Source: Riemerella columbipharyngis (lineage in GTDB: Bacteria; Bacteroidota; Bacteroidia; Flavobacteriales; Weeksellaceae). Taken from it: 64,000 nucleotides of DNA. The notes beneath the pieces are model-generated. The model was not told the origin of the DNA, ran no database searches, and was given only the letters and a program-made list of their open reading frames with translations. The position numbers and the translations under genes were made by a program. The DNA is taken from NCBI RefSeq assembly GCF_900101995.1, contig NZ_FNAS01000009.1, positions 1 to 64,000 of the forward strand, given 5' to 3'. Position 1 is the first letter of the stretch. Each line of letters opens with the position of its first letter. Shown piece after piece: positions 37,012 to 47,939 of the stretch.

Positions 37012-39213
37012 TTACCTTGTAAATAATAGTTCTCGGTATTTTGTAAGTGGCCAAAGCTCATCGTCCACCATCATCTCTAGAGTATCAGAAACTTCTCGTA
37101 TTTTATCAAAGATAGGTTTTACGTTATTGCAATAAGCTTCTGCCTGTTTTTGGGAATTTTTAATATTTCTTGCTTTTTCTTTGGCTTCTAGAAGTTCATC
37201 TACGCCTATTTTGATATTAGAAATGTTTTCAGATATCCTTTGTATGAGATTAATTTGTTCTTTAGCGAGCTCTTTGTACTCTTTATCCCCAAATATCTCT
37301 TTCAATCCTTTTACATTCTCTATAAGTCTATTTTGGTAATTCAGTGCTGATGGTACAATGTGATTTCTTGCAATATCTGCCAAAACTCTTGCTTCTATAT
37401 CGATAACGGTAGAGTATTTTTCCAGTTTTATTTCATTTCGTGCTTCTATTTCTATTGGGCTAAACACACCTACTTCTGTATAAAGTGTGATGAATTTTTC
37501 GTCTTTCTCTCTCTTTAATGCTTCTGGAGTTGTTTTTAGATTACTTAATCCTCTTTTTTTAGCTTCTTTTGCCCAGTCATCGGAATAGCCATCTCCTTCA
37601 AACATTATAGACTTGCATTGTTTTATATATTCTCTGAGAATATTGAAAATGGCTTCGTCTTTTTTGAGCTTTTTAGCCTCAATTAAATTATCCACATCTT
37701 TTTTGAAATCCCTTAATTGCTTAGCCGCAATAGCATTCATTATCGTCATCGTTTCAGCACAGTTTGCGGAAGAGCCTACGGCCCGAATTTCAAATTTATT
37801 CCCTGTAAAGGCGAATGGCGAAGTACGGTTTCTATCGGTGTTATCCAAAAGAATTTCAGGGATTTTACCTACTACATTTAGTTTGAGTTCTGTTTTTTCG
37901 TCAGGAGAAAGTTTTCCCTCGGTCACTTTTTCTAATTCTTCCAAAACACTGAACAGCTGGCTTCCTATAAACACAGAGATAATAGCGGGTGGAGCCTCAT
38001 TAGCCCCCAGACGGTGATCATTACTTGCAGATGCAATACCAGCTCTTAGAAGGTCTGCGTATTCATATACCGCTTTGATGGTATTGACAAAAAATGTCAA
38101 GAACTGAAGGTTTTTCTTAGGGTTTTTACCCGGGCTTAAAAGGTTTTCTCCAGTGTCTGTAGAAAGCGACCAATTGTTGTGTTTTCCACTACCATTGACC
38201 CCTGCAAAGGGTTTCTCGTGGAGAAGGATATGGAAGTGATGCTTGTGTGCTACTCTTGCCATCAAATCCATTAGCAGAGAGTTATGGTCCACAGCCACAT
38301 TGGCTTCTTCAAACATTGGTGCAAGCTCAAACTGGTTAGGAGCTACCTCATTATGCCTAGTCGTTACAGGAATACCGAGTTTCATACATTCTACTTCTAG
38401 TTCTTTCATAAAGTTCATAACCCTTGTTGGGATAGAGCCGAAGTAGTGGTCGTCCAGCTGCTGTCCTTTCGCTGGAGCATGCCCCAATAGAGTTTTTCCA
38501 GTTAAAACCAAATCTGGACGAGACTGATAAAGCGCGGAGTCTATCAAAAAATATTCTTGCTCCCAGCCTAAGGTTGGAACTACTTTACTGACATTTTTAT
38601 CAAAATAAGCTCTGCAAACATCCGTTGCAGCATTATCAACTGCTTGTAATGCCCTTAGTAAAGGTGTTTTGTAGTCTAAAGTTTCTCCGGTATAAGAAAT
38701 GAAAATAGAAGGGATACAAAGTGTGGTACCCATAATAAAGGCAGGTGAAGTAGGGTCCCACGCTGTATAGCCTCTTGCCTCAAAAGTATTACGGATGCCT
38801 CCGTTTGGAAATGAGGAGGCATCTGGCTCCTGCTGAATAAGCATACTTCCATTAAATCTTTCGATAGCCCTTCCACCATCGATAGGGGTAAAAAACGAAT
38901 CGTGCTTCTCTGCAGTAGAACCTGTAAGCGGCTGAAACCAGTGCGTGTAGTGTGTTACGCCCTTGGACATAGCCCAGTCTTTCATTGCCACAGCTACCTG
39001 GTCTGCAATGTGTCTTTGGATTTTAGTTCCTTTTTTTATGGCGTCCATAATGGAATTAAACGCCTCTTTCGTAAGGTACTCTCTCATAGTTTCTTCTGAA
39101 AAAACATTTTGACAGAAGATTTCGGATAATTTTGTCGGAATTTGCACTGCGTTGTCTTTTCTATAATCTCTAAAAGGCAACTCTGAAAGTGCTTTGAATC
39201 TAAGTGTAGACAT
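37012..39213 (-). CDS. glnN: glutamine synthetase type III
   Basis: A 733-residue GSIII, the long form typical of Bacteroidota, assembling glutamine from glutamate and ammonia with ATP. Recognisable parts are GGIRNTFEARGYTAWDPTSP, GWEQEYFLID (metal Glu), RHNEVAPNQFELAP, FAGVNGSGKHNNWSLST and ASNDHRLGANEAPPAIISVF, then NRTSPFAFTGNKFEIRA. The C-terminal coiled region ends LWPLTKYRELLF. Transcribed alone. A hairpin lies between it and the operon ending at 39357. Confidence 0.97.
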   Translation of the reverse strand: MSTLRFKALSELPFRDYRKDNAVQIPTKLSEIFCQNVFSEETMREYLTKEAFNSIMDAIKKGTKIQRHIADQVAVAMKDWAMSKGVTHYTHWFQPLTGSTAEKHDSFFTPIDGGRAIERFNGSMLIQQEPDASSFPNGGIRNTFEARGYTAWDPTSPAFIMGTTLCIPSIFISYTGETLDYKTPLLRALQAVDNAATDVCRAYFDKNVSKVVPTLGWEQEYFLIDSALYQSRPDLVLTGKTLLGHAPAKGQQLDDHYFGSIPTRVMNFMKELEVECMKLGIPVTTRHNEVAPNQFELAPMFEEANVAVDHNSLLMDLMARVAHKHHFHILLHEKPFAGVNGSGKHNNWSLSTDTGENLLSPGKNPKKNLQFLTFFVNTIKAVYEYADLLRAGIASASNDHRLGANEAPPAIISVFIGSQLFSVLEELEKVTEGKLSPDEKTELKLNVVGKIPEILLDNTDRNRTSPFAFTGNKFEIRAVGSSANCAETMTIMNAIAAKQLRDFKKDVDNLIEAKKLKKDEAIFNILREYIKQCKSIMFEGDGYSDDWAKEAKKRGLSNLKTTPEALKREKDEKFITLYTEVGVFSPIEIEARNEIKLEKYSTVIDIEARVLADIARNHIVPSALNYQNRLIENVKGLKEIFGDKEYKELAKEQINLIQRISENISNIKIGVDELLEAKEKARNIKNSQKQAEAYCNNVKPIFDKIREVSDTLEMMVDDELWPLTKYRELLFTR

Positions 39214-39269
39214 TTTTACTTTGTTTTTATGGGGCTAAATTATAAAAAAAATACGATAAAAACCAAATG

Positions 39270-39291
39270 ACCCCTATTTGGATTAAGGGGT
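39270..39291 (-). terminator. terminator of the ugd operon, just upstream of glnN
   Basis: Minus strand ACCCCT pairs with AGGGGT over ten bases, followed by CATTTGGTTTTT. It ends the epimerase operon before glnN starts at 39213. Confidence 0.55.
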
Positions 39292-39356
39292 GGTTTATTT
39301 TTTTTATAAAAAAAATATATGTAGCCCTATTGTAAAAGGATGTAGCCTATATGGGA

Positions 39357-40034
39357 CTAATAGAATTTTTTTAAAATTTGAGTTAAGTATTTTCTTTTAT
39401 TGATGCTCCCTTTCGCATTAAAAAAATCTTCTAAGAATTCTGTGTCTATAGAATATCCGGAGCCTTTTCTCAAAAGGTCGAGAGAAACCTTGGTGTTGTA
39501 ATAAGATTCTAAAATTTCCAGTATCTCTATAATGGTGTAATTCTCAGGATAAGCTATATTTACGACGATATTATTAAGTTTTTTATCCAATAGAAAAAGT
39601 GTGGCATCTCGTACATCATCGGCATCTATTAAATTTCGAGTGGCTTTTGTGTGTACATTGATTACCCTTTGGCTTTTAACTTCCCGTACAAGGTAATTCA
39701 TAAGCAAGTTTGGGTTTCCTCCTTTACCTACGACATTGCTTATTCTCAAAATAAGATAACTTTGGCACGAGTCTTTTACAATCTGCTCTATTTTAAGCTT
39801 ATGCAAGACATACGGGCTATCTACCTTAGAAGAGTCATAAATACTGCAAGTAGAAAAATAAATAAATGTTTTATTAAGATTTTTGGCAATAGTTTTCCGC
39901 AGAAGATTTTCTTCTCTGATGAATTGGTGGATATCCGTTTCCAAGGAATTAGACACCCCTGATGCGAAAAAAACCACCTCTTCTCTATCGTAGTCCTTAA
40001 ACAACGAAGCTACAAGACCATTACCTATAATCAT
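39357..40034 (-). CDS. NAD(P)-dependent epimerase/dehydratase-like protein
   Basis: A 225-residue short-chain dehydrogenase-like protein of the extended type. A shortened Rossmann start (MIIGNGLVASLF) lacks the classical GxxGxxG. FIYFSTCSIYDSS, then SPYVLHKLKIEQ holds the YxxxK pair. LILRISNVVGKGGNPN and DADDVRDATLFLL are typical of sugar-nucleotide epimerases. Third in the ugd operon, 23 bases after the ABC gene. Likely a surface-sugar enzyme; substrate unknown. Confidence 0.75.
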   Translation of the reverse strand: MIIGNGLVASLFKDYDREEVVFFASGVSNSLETDIHQFIREENLLRKTIAKNLNKTFIYFSTCSIYDSSKVDSPYVLHKLKIEQIVKDSCQSYLILRISNVVGKGGNPNLLMNYLVREVKSQRVINVHTKATRNLIDADDVRDATLFLLDKKLNNIVVNIAYPENYTIIEILEILESYYNTKVSLDLLRKGSGYSIDTEFLEDFFNAKGSINKRKYLTQILKKFY

Positions 40035-40057
40035 TATTAACCCTTTTATTAGGAATA

Positions 40058-41848
40058 CTAAACTTCCTGAAGCTCTACCATTTTTTTGAACTTATCGGAT
40101 TTTTCATATAGTTCACCAAAGTTTCCGCTTGCTATTATCTTACCTTTATCCATCAAATAGATAATATCTACATCTTTAATTGTTGATAGGCGGTGTGCAA
40201 TAATAAGAAGCGTGGACTGCCCGTGAATCATATCTATACTGTTTTTAATACGTCGTTCTGTTTCCGAGTCCAAAGCGGAAGTCGCTTCATCCATTACTAA
40301 TAATCCGACATCTTTGTATAATTCTCGAGCGATGGAGACTCTCTGTTTTTGTCCTCCGGAAATTAGTATTCCATTATTACCCAATGGGGAGTCTTCTTTC
40401 TTAGGAAGGTTCTCAAGAAAGGGCTTGAGAGCTACTTTGTTCATTATGTCTCTAAATCGGTTTAGATTAGTCTCGTTTTTTGTACTCCAAAAAGTAACAT
40501 TATTAAAAACAGTGTCATCAAAAATAACGGGTTCTTGAGTGATATATCCAATATGACTTCTATAAGCTCCTAATCTTGTTTTGTATAAAGATTTTCCGTC
40601 TACCAAAACTTCTCCGCTATCCGGATGTTGAAGCCCCGAAATAATATTGGCAAGAGTCGTTTTGCCTGCTCCGCTTTCTCCTACAAAAGCTACCGAAGTA
40701 TTTTTCTTAATAGTAAAATTGATATTATCTAAAACTTTTTTATCTCCATCAAAAGACAAGTTGATATTTTTAATCTCAATGTCTCCTATATTATCTATAG
40801 TTTCGCTGTAGGTTTGGTTTTCTTGATAATCTTTAAATTCATCCATAAGAGTATTGAACGATTCTACCCCCGAAGTACTTACTAAAAATCCATTCCATGT
40901 ATTCTGAAGGGTTACGAGATGAGCCAGAGCTCTATAAAACAATAATAAACTAACAATGATAGATGAAAATGAGTTATTGAAGAATGCTAACTGAATCATA
41001 ATCACAACAGCTATAATTGTTATAATCATGGGCTCCCTAAGGCTTTCTGCAATACCTCCTACTTTAGATATTTTAAAGTTTAGATCTTTTTGTTCATAGA
41101 TATTTGTTTCTAATTTTTTAGAGAAAGAGGGTAAATAATTTGTGGCTTTAAGGTATTTGAAATTATGAAGAGCTTGGATAAGTAAACCATTGAAATCATG
41201 TCCTTTTTTAGAAATTTCACGAGCTTTCTGCTTCGTATATTTATTTACAAATTTATACAATATGTTAGAGAGAGCTCCTCCTATCGCTACTAAAATAGCA
41301 AATCTCCAATTAGAAAAAAATGCTAAACCGATATAGGTGAGTAACATAATAAGGTGTTGCAATGCACCAAAGTAAGAATTAAAAGCTCCCATTAATTTAC
41401 CCAATTCACCTATCATTGTATTTTGAATTCTTCCTAAATCCAATTTTGTAAATCCGGAATAAGATAAGGATTCAAGTCCTGTAACTAATTTCATTCTCAA
41501 TTTACTAATTGCATTCAATTGTAGTTTAGAAAAATAGATGATTCTAAAATAATAGATAATTCCTTTAAAACCAAATAAAAAAGTTAAGAACAACAAAGCA
41601 TTTGTTAAATTAAGTTCTATCCCTAGTTTATCAAATCCCTCTATGATAAATTCTAATTTGCCCAAACTATCTCCGGATTTATTCACATCTCCGGATGCAA
41701 TACTTAAGAGAGGAACAAAAAATGCCAATCCTATACCATCTAAAAAACCAAGTAAAATATTCAGAAAAATATACGAATAAACATGCCAGCCAATAATCCC
41801 CTTAAAATAACTAAAGTATCCTATTTTAGACTCTTTTTTCTTTTTCAT
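40058..41848 (-). CDS. ABC exporter, fused permease-ATPase (MsbA-like)
   Basis: A 596-residue half-transporter. Six membrane helices fill residues 1-320 with the usual type IV ABC exporter spacing. The ATPase has Walker A VGESGAGKTTLANII, Q-loop near YITQEPVIF, signature LISGGQKQRVSIARELY, Walker B LLVMDEATSALD and H-loop IIAHRLSTIK. It starts immediately after the ugd stop, so the two are translationally linked. Exported substrate is probably a glycolipid or glycan intermediate. Confidence 0.92.
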   Translation of the reverse strand: MKKKKESKIGYFSYFKGIIGWHVYSYIFLNILLGFLDGIGLAFFVPLLSIASGDVNKSGDSLGKLEFIIEGFDKLGIELNLTNALLFLTFLFGFKGIIYYFRIIYFSKLQLNAISKLRMKLVTGLESLSYSGFTKLDLGRIQNTMIGELGKLMGAFNSYFGALQHLIMLLTYIGLAFFSNWRFAILVAIGGALSNILYKFVNKYTKQKAREISKKGHDFNGLLIQALHNFKYLKATNYLPSFSKKLETNIYEQKDLNFKISKVGGIAESLREPMIITIIAVVIMIQLAFFNNSFSSIIVSLLLFYRALAHLVTLQNTWNGFLVSTSGVESFNTLMDEFKDYQENQTYSETIDNIGDIEIKNINLSFDGDKKVLDNINFTIKKNTSVAFVGESGAGKTTLANIISGLQHPDSGEVLVDGKSLYKTRLGAYRSHIGYITQEPVIFDDTVFNNVTFWSTKNETNLNRFRDIMNKVALKPFLENLPKKEDSPLGNNGILISGGQKQRVSIARELYKDVGLLVMDEATSALDSETERRIKNSIDMIHGQSTLLIIAHRLSTIKDVDIIYLMDKGKIIASGNFGELYEKSDKFKKMVELQEV

Positions 41849-43174
41849 TTAGATTTCTTTAAAATTTTTTACTGTATTTCTTCCTATACTTTTATAATAG
41901 AAACCAGTATTTTTTATTTGGTCCAATGAAAGCACATTCCTACCATCAAAAATAGCTCTGCCTTTCATTTTTTCAGCTAATAAATCGAGGTTTGGATTTT
42001 TGAATTCCGGCCATTCTGTTGCGATAAAAAGCGCATCTGCTCCTTCTAATGCAGAGTACATATCTTTGGCATAATCTATTTTATTTCCCAATATTTTACG
42101 AACATTAGCCTCCGCTACGCTATCATAAGCTACTACAGAGGCTCCTTTCTCTAGTAATAACTTAATATTGTCAAGAGAAGAGGCTTCTCTAATGTCATCC
42201 GTATTAGCCTTAAATGCCAATCCCCAAAGTGCAATGCGTTTACCTTTTAAGTCGCCTCCGAAGTAATCTTCAATAGCCGAAACTAAAATTATTTTTTGAG
42301 ATTTGTTAACTTTCTCTGTGGCTTCAAGTATTTCAAAGTTGTAACCGTTTTGTTTTCCTGATTTTGCAAGCGCTTTTACATCTTTAGGGAAACAGCTACC
42401 GCCATACCCTATACCGGGAAATAAAAATCTATTCCCTATCCTGTCGTCACTTCCCATTCCTAATCTTACTTTGTCAACATCTGCCCCGACTTTTTCACAA
42501 AAGTTTGCAATCTCGTTCATAAATGTAATTTTTACTGCCAAGAAAGAGTTTGACGCATATTTTGTAAGCTCCGAAGACTTTTCATCCATAAAGATAATAG
42601 GAACTCCCGTGTTGGTAAAAGGTTGATAAATTTTAGCCATAATGTTTTTAGCCTTTTCGGAGGTACTTCCTACAATCACACGAGCTGGATTCATAGAGTC
42701 TTTTACTGCAAAGCCTTCACGAAGAAATTCAGGGTTTGAAACAACATCAAATGGGATATCGGTTTTAGCAGAAATCACTTCTCTTACCTTGTCTGCTGTT
42801 CCTACCGGAACGGTAGATTTATTAACTATCACTTTATAATCGGTGATAATCTCTCCTATTTGCTCTGCAACGGCAAGTACATACGATAAGTCTGCCGAGC
42901 CATCCTCTCCGGGCGGGGTAGGCAGAGCTAAAAATATAACTTCAGATTGGCTTACGGCTTCCTTCAATTCGGTAGTAAAAAATAAACGACCAGCCTGAAT
43001 GTTCCTTAAAAACATTTCTTCCAAATTAGGCTCATAGATAGGGACTTTTCCATTTTTCATTCCTTCTACTTTTTCAGCATCTATATCTACACAATAAACC
43101 GTATTTCCAAGCTCTGCAAGGGTGGTTCCTGTTACCAAGCCCACATAGCCTGTTCCGACAATTGTTATTTTCAT
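41849..43174 (-). CDS. ugd: UDP-glucose 6-dehydrogenase
   Basis: A 441-residue enzyme making UDP-glucuronate by two NAD-dependent oxidations. N-terminal Rossmann VGTGYVGLVTGTTLAELG, KSTVPVGTADKVRE, the substrate region NPEFLREGFAV, catalytic Cys in GIGYGGSCFPKDVKAL and C-terminal ALWGLAFKANTDDIREA. First gene of the operon with the ABC exporter and the epimerase. The product is a common precursor for acidic surface polysaccharides. Confidence 0.96.
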   Translation of the reverse strand: MKITIVGTGYVGLVTGTTLAELGNTVYCVDIDAEKVEGMKNGKVPIYEPNLEEMFLRNIQAGRLFFTTELKEAVSQSEVIFLALPTPPGEDGSADLSYVLAVAEQIGEIITDYKVIVNKSTVPVGTADKVREVISAKTDIPFDVVSNPEFLREGFAVKDSMNPARVIVGSTSEKAKNIMAKIYQPFTNTGVPIIFMDEKSSELTKYASNSFLAVKITFMNEIANFCEKVGADVDKVRLGMGSDDRIGNRFLFPGIGYGGSCFPKDVKALAKSGKQNGYNFEILEATEKVNKSQKIILVSAIEDYFGGDLKGKRIALWGLAFKANTDDIREASSLDNIKLLLEKGASVVAYDSVAEANVRKILGNKIDYAKDMYSALEGADALFIATEWPEFKNPNLDLLAEKMKGRAIFDGRNVLSLDQIKNTGFYYKSIGRNTVKNFKEI

Positions 43175-43238
43175 ACTTATTAAGAATTATATTGCAAAGA
43201 TAGCAATTAAATATTAATCTTTTTTTCAAAAATAAGAA

Positions 43239-43267
43239 CCCGCTTAGAGATGAATCTCCTAAGCGGG
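43239..43267 (-). terminator. terminator of the small outer-membrane protein gene
   Basis: Minus strand CCCGCTTAG pairs with CTAAGCGGG over eleven bases, followed by TTCTTATTTTTG. Confidence 0.8.
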
Positions 43268-43290
43268 GGCAGATGGAAGTTTTTGCTTTA

Positions 43291-43728
43291 CTAAAAATTA
43301 AAGACCGCTCCTATTCCTCCATTATTACCTATTTCGGCAAAAGCACCTATTTTATCTGTGAAGAAATATCTTGCTCCGATGTGGGCTGCGAGTCCCAGTC
43401 CTGAGTTGTACACCCCTAAATCTATACCCGGATAGATATCCCACTCTGAAGGTAAGTTGAGAGTGTCTTGTAAATGGAAGTTTGCTCTACCAAAAATAAA
43501 GAAGTTGCTTTTGTTGTTGTCGCTGAAATAGAAATTCCCTCCGGCTCCTAAGGATACCATTGAGCTTATTCCATAGTCGTATGAACCTGTAAGGCCTACG
43601 CCGTATCCCCACGCGGAGAGTCCTACTTGTGCTTTTTGGTCGCCGGTGCCTTTCCATGCTTGGGAAAATGTCAATTGGCTTAAAAATAACATTCCTAATA
43701 CCAATAAATTGTTTCTTAAAGATTTCAT
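43291..43728 (-). CDS. small outer-membrane beta-barrel protein
   Basis: A 145-residue protein with signal peptide ending TFSQ. The mature part alternates beta strands rich in Gly and aromatic residues (VGLSAWGYGVGLTGSYDYG, FFIFGRANFHL, IGAVFNF with C-terminal Phe), typical of an eight-stranded barrel. Resembles Bacteroidota DUF6646-type proteins. Single gene, own terminator. Function unknown. Confidence 0.8.
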   Translation of the reverse strand: MKSLRNNLLVLGMLFLSQLTFSQAWKGTGDQKAQVGLSAWGYGVGLTGSYDYGISSMVSLGAGGNFYFSDNNKSNFFIFGRANFHLQDTLNLPSEWDIYPGIDLGVYNSGLGLAAHIGARYFFTDKIGAFAEIGNNGGIGAVFNF

Positions 43729-43788
43729 ATTTTTGCTTTTAATTTTTTTTCAAAGATAATAAATTAACGAAATTCTATCCTAAAAATT

Positions 43789-44550
43789 ATGGCAACACTA
43801 AAAATTTCTGCTTTAAATATTGATACTCAGTCTAAAGATAGGGAGAGGAATCTTATCAATATAGAAAGGGCATTAGAAAACAGTGTTTCAGATGTTATAC
43901 TCCTTCCGGAAATGTTTACCACCGGATTTTATATGGATACAGGGGCTATTGCCGAGCAAAATATGGAAACTCTTTTGTGGATGAAAAACTTTGCAAAGAA
44001 AAAAAATGCTGCAGTCTGTGGGAGTATTTCGGTTAAAGAGAACAGCCTCTTTTTTAATCGATGTTATTTTGTAAAGCCAAGCGGTGAATTTGTGAGCTAC
44101 GATAAAAGACATCTTTTTTCATATTCGGGGGAGCAAAACATTTATACAGCCGGAAATACTCGTAAAATAGTAGAATACAATGGTTCTCGGTTTTTGCTGC
44201 AAATTTGCTACGACCTTAGATTTCCTGTTTTCAGCAGGAATAATAATGATTATGACATTGCATTGTATCTTGCCAACTGGCCAAAACAAAGAATAGAAGC
44301 ATGGAATACCTTATTGAAAGCACGAGCCATAGAAAATCAAGCTTATATTTTTGGTGTCAATAGGATAGGCACTGATAAGAATGGCCTCCATTACCCCGAA
44401 AGCACGCAATGTTTTTTTGCAGATGGGCAATTGGTTTCCCAAAGAGACGGGAGTATCATCTCTGCCGAAGTTAGTTTGGAAAAACTATTTGAGTTTCGGA
44501 AAAGATTTTGTTTTCTGGCTGATAGAGATTCCTTTGAATTAAATTTATAG
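43789..44550 (+). CDS. omega-amidase-like carbon-nitrogen hydrolase
   Basis: A 253-residue nitrilase-superfamily protein. The Glu-Lys-Cys triad appears as ILLPEMFTTGFY, VSYDKRHLFSYSGE and LLQICYDLRFPVFSR. IENQAYIFGVNRIGTD is conserved. The closest named group is YafV/NIT2-type omega-amidases that clear alpha-ketoglutaramate. Its stop overlaps the recX stop from the other strand by six bases. Confidence 0.9.
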   Translation: MATLKISALNIDTQSKDRERNLINIERALENSVSDVILLPEMFTTGFYMDTGAIAEQNMETLLWMKNFAKKKNAAVCGSISVKENSLFFNRCYFVKPSGEFVSYDKRHLFSYSGEQNIYTAGNTRKIVEYNGSRFLLQICYDLRFPVFSRNNNDYDIALYLANWPKQRIEAWNTLLKARAIENQAYIFGVNRIGTDKNGLHYPESTQCFFADGQLVSQRDGSIISAEVSLEKLFEFRKRFCFLADRDSFELNL

Positions 44551-45009
44551 TTCCGATATAGAGTCTAAGACGGCATCATACTCGTATCCCTTTCCTATAA
44601 GGTAGCGAATGGTTTTTTGCTTTTTATCGAATGAACTGCCCGAAGTTTGTTTGGTATAATACTTCTCATAGAGAGCCTTAATAGTATTATAGTAATCTTC
44701 GTAATCTATTTCATCGAAACATTTGAGAATTAGTTTTTCTGTAATGCCTTTGCCTTTTAGATGGCTCTTTATCTTGTTCCGTCCCCATTTTTTAATATTA
44801 AACTTTCCGCGAATATAGCTCCTTACGAATCGCTCTTCGTTGAGATAATTCTCCCTTATCAAAAACAGCAGTATCTCGTCTTTGGCTTCGGGGATTAGTA
44901 GGAATTCTTTCATTTTCTGTTCTACCTCTTTATGGCAGCGGTCTTGGTAGGCACAGTAGCGAGCCATTTTAAGTTTTATCTCTTCAAAAGTAAATGACCT
45001 TTTTTCCAT
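44545..45009 (-). CDS. recX: regulatory protein RecX
   Basis: A 154-residue helical protein that binds and inhibits RecA filaments. Three-helix repeats are seen: KMARYCAYQDRCHKEVEQKM, FVRSYIRGKFNIKKWGRNKI, and IRYLIGKGYEYDAVLDSI. ATG 45009 (MEKRSFTFEE) is chosen; six upstream residues in the open frame match nothing. No recA neighbour here. Confidence 0.88.
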   Translation of the reverse strand: MEKRSFTFEEIKLKMARYCAYQDRCHKEVEQKMKEFLLIPEAKDEILLFLIRENYLNEERFVRSYIRGKFNIKKWGRNKIKSHLKGKGITEKLILKCFDEIDYEDYYNTIKALYEKYYTKQTSGSSFDKKQKTIRYLIGKGYEYDAVLDSISEL

Positions 45010-45260
45010 AAAACAAGATTTGCACAAAGATAAAATATTTAGTGATTTTAATCATAAGGAATTTTTAGTACAGATATAATTATGAAAGGGGTTTAGTTTG
45101 AAATACCTGAAATAAGTGTCAAAATTTCTTAAAAACGAATATTTGAAAATAAAAATATGAAATTTTGTCTCATTTTTAATGAGAAATTACAATAGAATAC
45201 TTTTTGAGTTGATGTTAGCGTTATCGAAAATAATGTTTAATAAAAAAAATCACAAACGAT

Positions 45261-47852
45261 ATGAATCTTAATCAATTCACAGTAAAATCACAAGAAGCCA
45301 TCCAGAAAGCACAACAAATTGCTATGGAATTTGGCAACCAGAGTATAGAACCACAACACATTTTGGAGGGTATCTTCCAATGTGACGAAACAATTTCTAA
45401 ATTTTTATTGAAAAAATCGGAGGCAGATGCTGCTCTCGTGAGGGAGCGGAATAGAGAACAAATAGAAAGTCTTCCTAAGGTGGAGGGCGGCGAACTTTAT
45501 CTGTCTCAGAGTGGGAATAAAGTTCTTTTAGAGGCATTAAGCATCGCTAAAAAAATGGGAGATGAGTATGTTACGATAGAACATCTCTGGCTGGCTCTTA
45601 TAGAGGTGTCTTCTTCTGTTTCCAAGGTGCTTAAAGATATGGGCGTGACAAAAACCCTCTTGGAAGCGGGAATCAAAGAAATGCGAAAAGGCTCTAAGGC
45701 GACTTCTGCAAGCTCAGAGGAGACCTATCAAAGCCTTAGCAAATATGCTAAAAACTTCAATGAATTAGCGGCAGAGGGAAAATTAGATCCCGTCATCGGA
45801 AGAGATGAGGAAATCCGCAGGGTGTTGCAAATATTATCACGGAGAACCAAAAACAATCCTATCTTGATAGGTGAGCCTGGGGTAGGTAAAACAGCTATTG
45901 CAGAGGGTATTGCCCATCGTATTGTATCGGGAGATGTGCCGGAAAATCTTATGGATAAAACACTTTATTCTCTGGATATGGGGGCTCTCGTGGCAGGAGC
46001 TAAGTACAAAGGAGAGTTCGAGGAACGCCTAAAATCTGTGGTGAATGAAGTGACGAAGTCTAACGGGCAGATTATTCTTTTCATTGATGAAATACATACT
46101 CTGGTAGGTGCCGGAGGAGGAGAGGGAGCTATGGATGCCGCTAATATTCTGAAACCTGCATTGGCAAGAGGAGAGCTGAGAGCCATTGGAGCAACCACGC
46201 TCAATGAATACCAAAAGTATTTTGAGAAAGACAAAGCATTGGAAAGACGTTTTCAAAAAGTAATGGTAGAAGAACCAGATGTGGAAAGTGCCATCTCTAT
46301 CCTTAGGGGAATAAAAGATAAGTACGAGTTTCACCACAAAATCAGAATTAAAGATGAGGCTATTATTGCTGCTGTGGAGATGTCTCAGCGTTATATCTCA
46401 GACCGTTTCTTGCCGGATAAAGCCATTGACCTTATCGATGAGGCTTCCGCAAAGCTTAGAATGGAAATTAATTCTAAACCGGAGGAATTAGATGTCTTAG
46501 ACCGAAAATTGATGCAGCTGGAGATAGAGCTTGCCGCAATATCAAGGGAGGGCAACCAAACGAAAATAGGCCATCTGAAAGAAGATATCGCAAAGGTATC
46601 CGAGGAGCGAAATCAAATCAATGCCAAATGGCTCCAGGAGAAACAAAAATCAGAGGACTTAACTCAGGTTAAAAAAGATATAGAAGCCCTAAAATTAGAG
46701 GCAGATAGAGCTCAGAGAGCCGGCGATTATGCCAAAGTATCAGAAATCCAGTATGGCAAACTTAGAGAGAAAGAAGAGGCACTGAAGACATTGGAACTGG
46801 AAATGCAAAACAACCAAAACGAGCTGATAAAAGAAGAAGTAACGGCTGAAAACATATCGGAAGTTATTTCTAAATGGACGGGCATACCGGTAACAAAACT
46901 TTTGCAGAGTGAAAGAGAAAAACTGCTAAACTTGGAAGACGAACTTCACAAGCGTGTAGTAGGGCAGGAGGAAGCTATACAGGCTGTAGCTGATGCGATA
47001 AGGCGAAATCGTGCAGGGCTCAATGACGAGAAGAAGCCAATAGGCTCTTTCTTATTTCTCGGGACTACGGGAGTGGGTAAAACAGAGCTTGCAAAGGCGT
47101 TGGCGGAGTTCCTCTTTGATGACGAAAACAATATGACGCGTATCGATATGAGTGAGTATCAGGAACGCCATTCTGTGTCCCGTCTGGTAGGTGCCCCCCC
47201 GGGATATGTAGGATATGATGAAGGTGGGCAATTAACCGAAGCGGTACGGAGAAGACCATATTCTGTAATCCTTTTGGACGAAATAGAGAAAGCTCACCCG
47301 GATGTGTTTAATACACTTCTACAGGTTTTAGATGATGGACGGCTTACGGATAATAAAGGGCGTGTGGTGAATTTCAAAAATACCATTATCATCATGACTT
47401 CTAACCTTGGCTCGCATATTATCCAAGAGAACTTTGAAACCCTTACAGATGAAAATCTAAATGAAGTGGTAGAAAAAACCAAAGAAGAGGTATTTGGATT
47501 ATTGAAACAAACGCTTCGCCCTGAGTTTATCAACCGTATAGACGAGGTGGTATTGTTTCAGCCATTGAGTAAAAGCGATATCGGGAAAATAGTGAAATAC
47601 CAGCTTAGAAGTTTTAATAATATGCTTGAAAAACGCAGAATTATAATGACTGCCAGCAAAGACGTTATTGCCTATCTTACCGAAAAAGGCTACGACCCTA
47701 TTTTCGGTGCAAGGCCACTCAAAAGGGTATTGCAGCAAGAGGTACTCAACCGTCTTTCTAAGGATATCCTTGCAGGTAAAGTAAATGATGGGGATAGGGT
47801 TACATTAGACTATTTCGATGGAAGCGGACTGGTTTTCGTGAATGAAAAGTAA
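45261..47852 (+). CDS. clpB: protein disaggregase ClpB
   Basis: An 863-residue Hsp100 chaperone that extracts proteins from aggregates with DnaK. An N-terminal repeat domain ([18 protein letters not shown]) leads to AAA1 Walker [16 protein letters not shown] near residue 205. The middle coiled coil spans about 405-520, and AAA2 Walker [19 protein letters not shown] lies near residue 605, followed by [14 protein letters not shown]. Full length. No HAIR/CIRCE-type operator seen in the 250-base leader. Terminator follows. Confidence 0.98.
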   Translation: MNLNQFTVKSQEAIQKAQQIAMEFGNQSIEPQHILEGIFQCDETISKFLLKKSEADAALVRERNREQIESLPKVEGGELYLSQSGNKVLLEALSIAKKMGDEYVTIEHLWLALIEVSSSVSKVLKDMGVTKTLLEAGIKEMRKGSKATSASSEETYQSLSKYAKNFNELAAEGKLDPVIGRDEEIRRVLQILSRRTKNNPILIGEPGVGKTAIAEGIAHRIVSGDVPENLMDKTLYSLDMGALVAGAKYKGEFEERLKSVVNEVTKSNGQIILFIDEIHTLVGAGGGEGAMDAANILKPALARGELRAIGATTLNEYQKYFEKDKALERRFQKVMVEEPDVESAISILRGIKDKYEFHHKIRIKDEAIIAAVEMSQRYISDRFLPDKAIDLIDEASAKLRMEINSKPEELDVLDRKLMQLEIELAAISREGNQTKIGHLKEDIAKVSEERNQINAKWLQEKQKSEDLTQVKKDIEALKLEADRAQRAGDYAKVSEIQYGKLREKEEALKTLELEMQNNQNELIKEEVTAENISEVISKWTGIPVTKLLQSEREKLLNLEDELHKRVVGQEEAIQAVADAIRRNRAGLNDEKKPIGSFLFLGTTGVGKTELAKALAEFLFDDENNMTRIDMSEYQERHSVSRLVGAPPGYVGYDEGGQLTEAVRRRPYSVILLDEIEKAHPDVFNTLLQVLDDGRLTDNKGRVVNFKNTIIIMTSNLGSHIIQENFETLTDENLNEVVEKTKEEVFGLLKQTLRPEFINRIDEVVLFQPLSKSDIGKIVKYQLRSFNNMLEKRRIIMTASKDVIAYLTEKGYDPIFGARPLKRVLQQEVLNRLSKDILAGKVNDGDRVTLDYFDGSGLVFVNEK

Positions 47853-47891
47853 GGAGTCAGCTAATAATTTATTATAGAGTATAATGAGAAA

Positions 47892-47919
47892 AGCCACCGA
47901 AAAAAGGTGGCTATTTTTA
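47892..47919 (+). terminator. terminator of clpB
   Basis: AGCCACC (47892-47898) pairs with GGTGGCT (47906-47912), followed by ATTTTTAT. It may also serve the minus-strand esterase operon. Confidence 0.85.
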
Positions 47920-47939
47920 TAAATTTAAGCATTAAATTC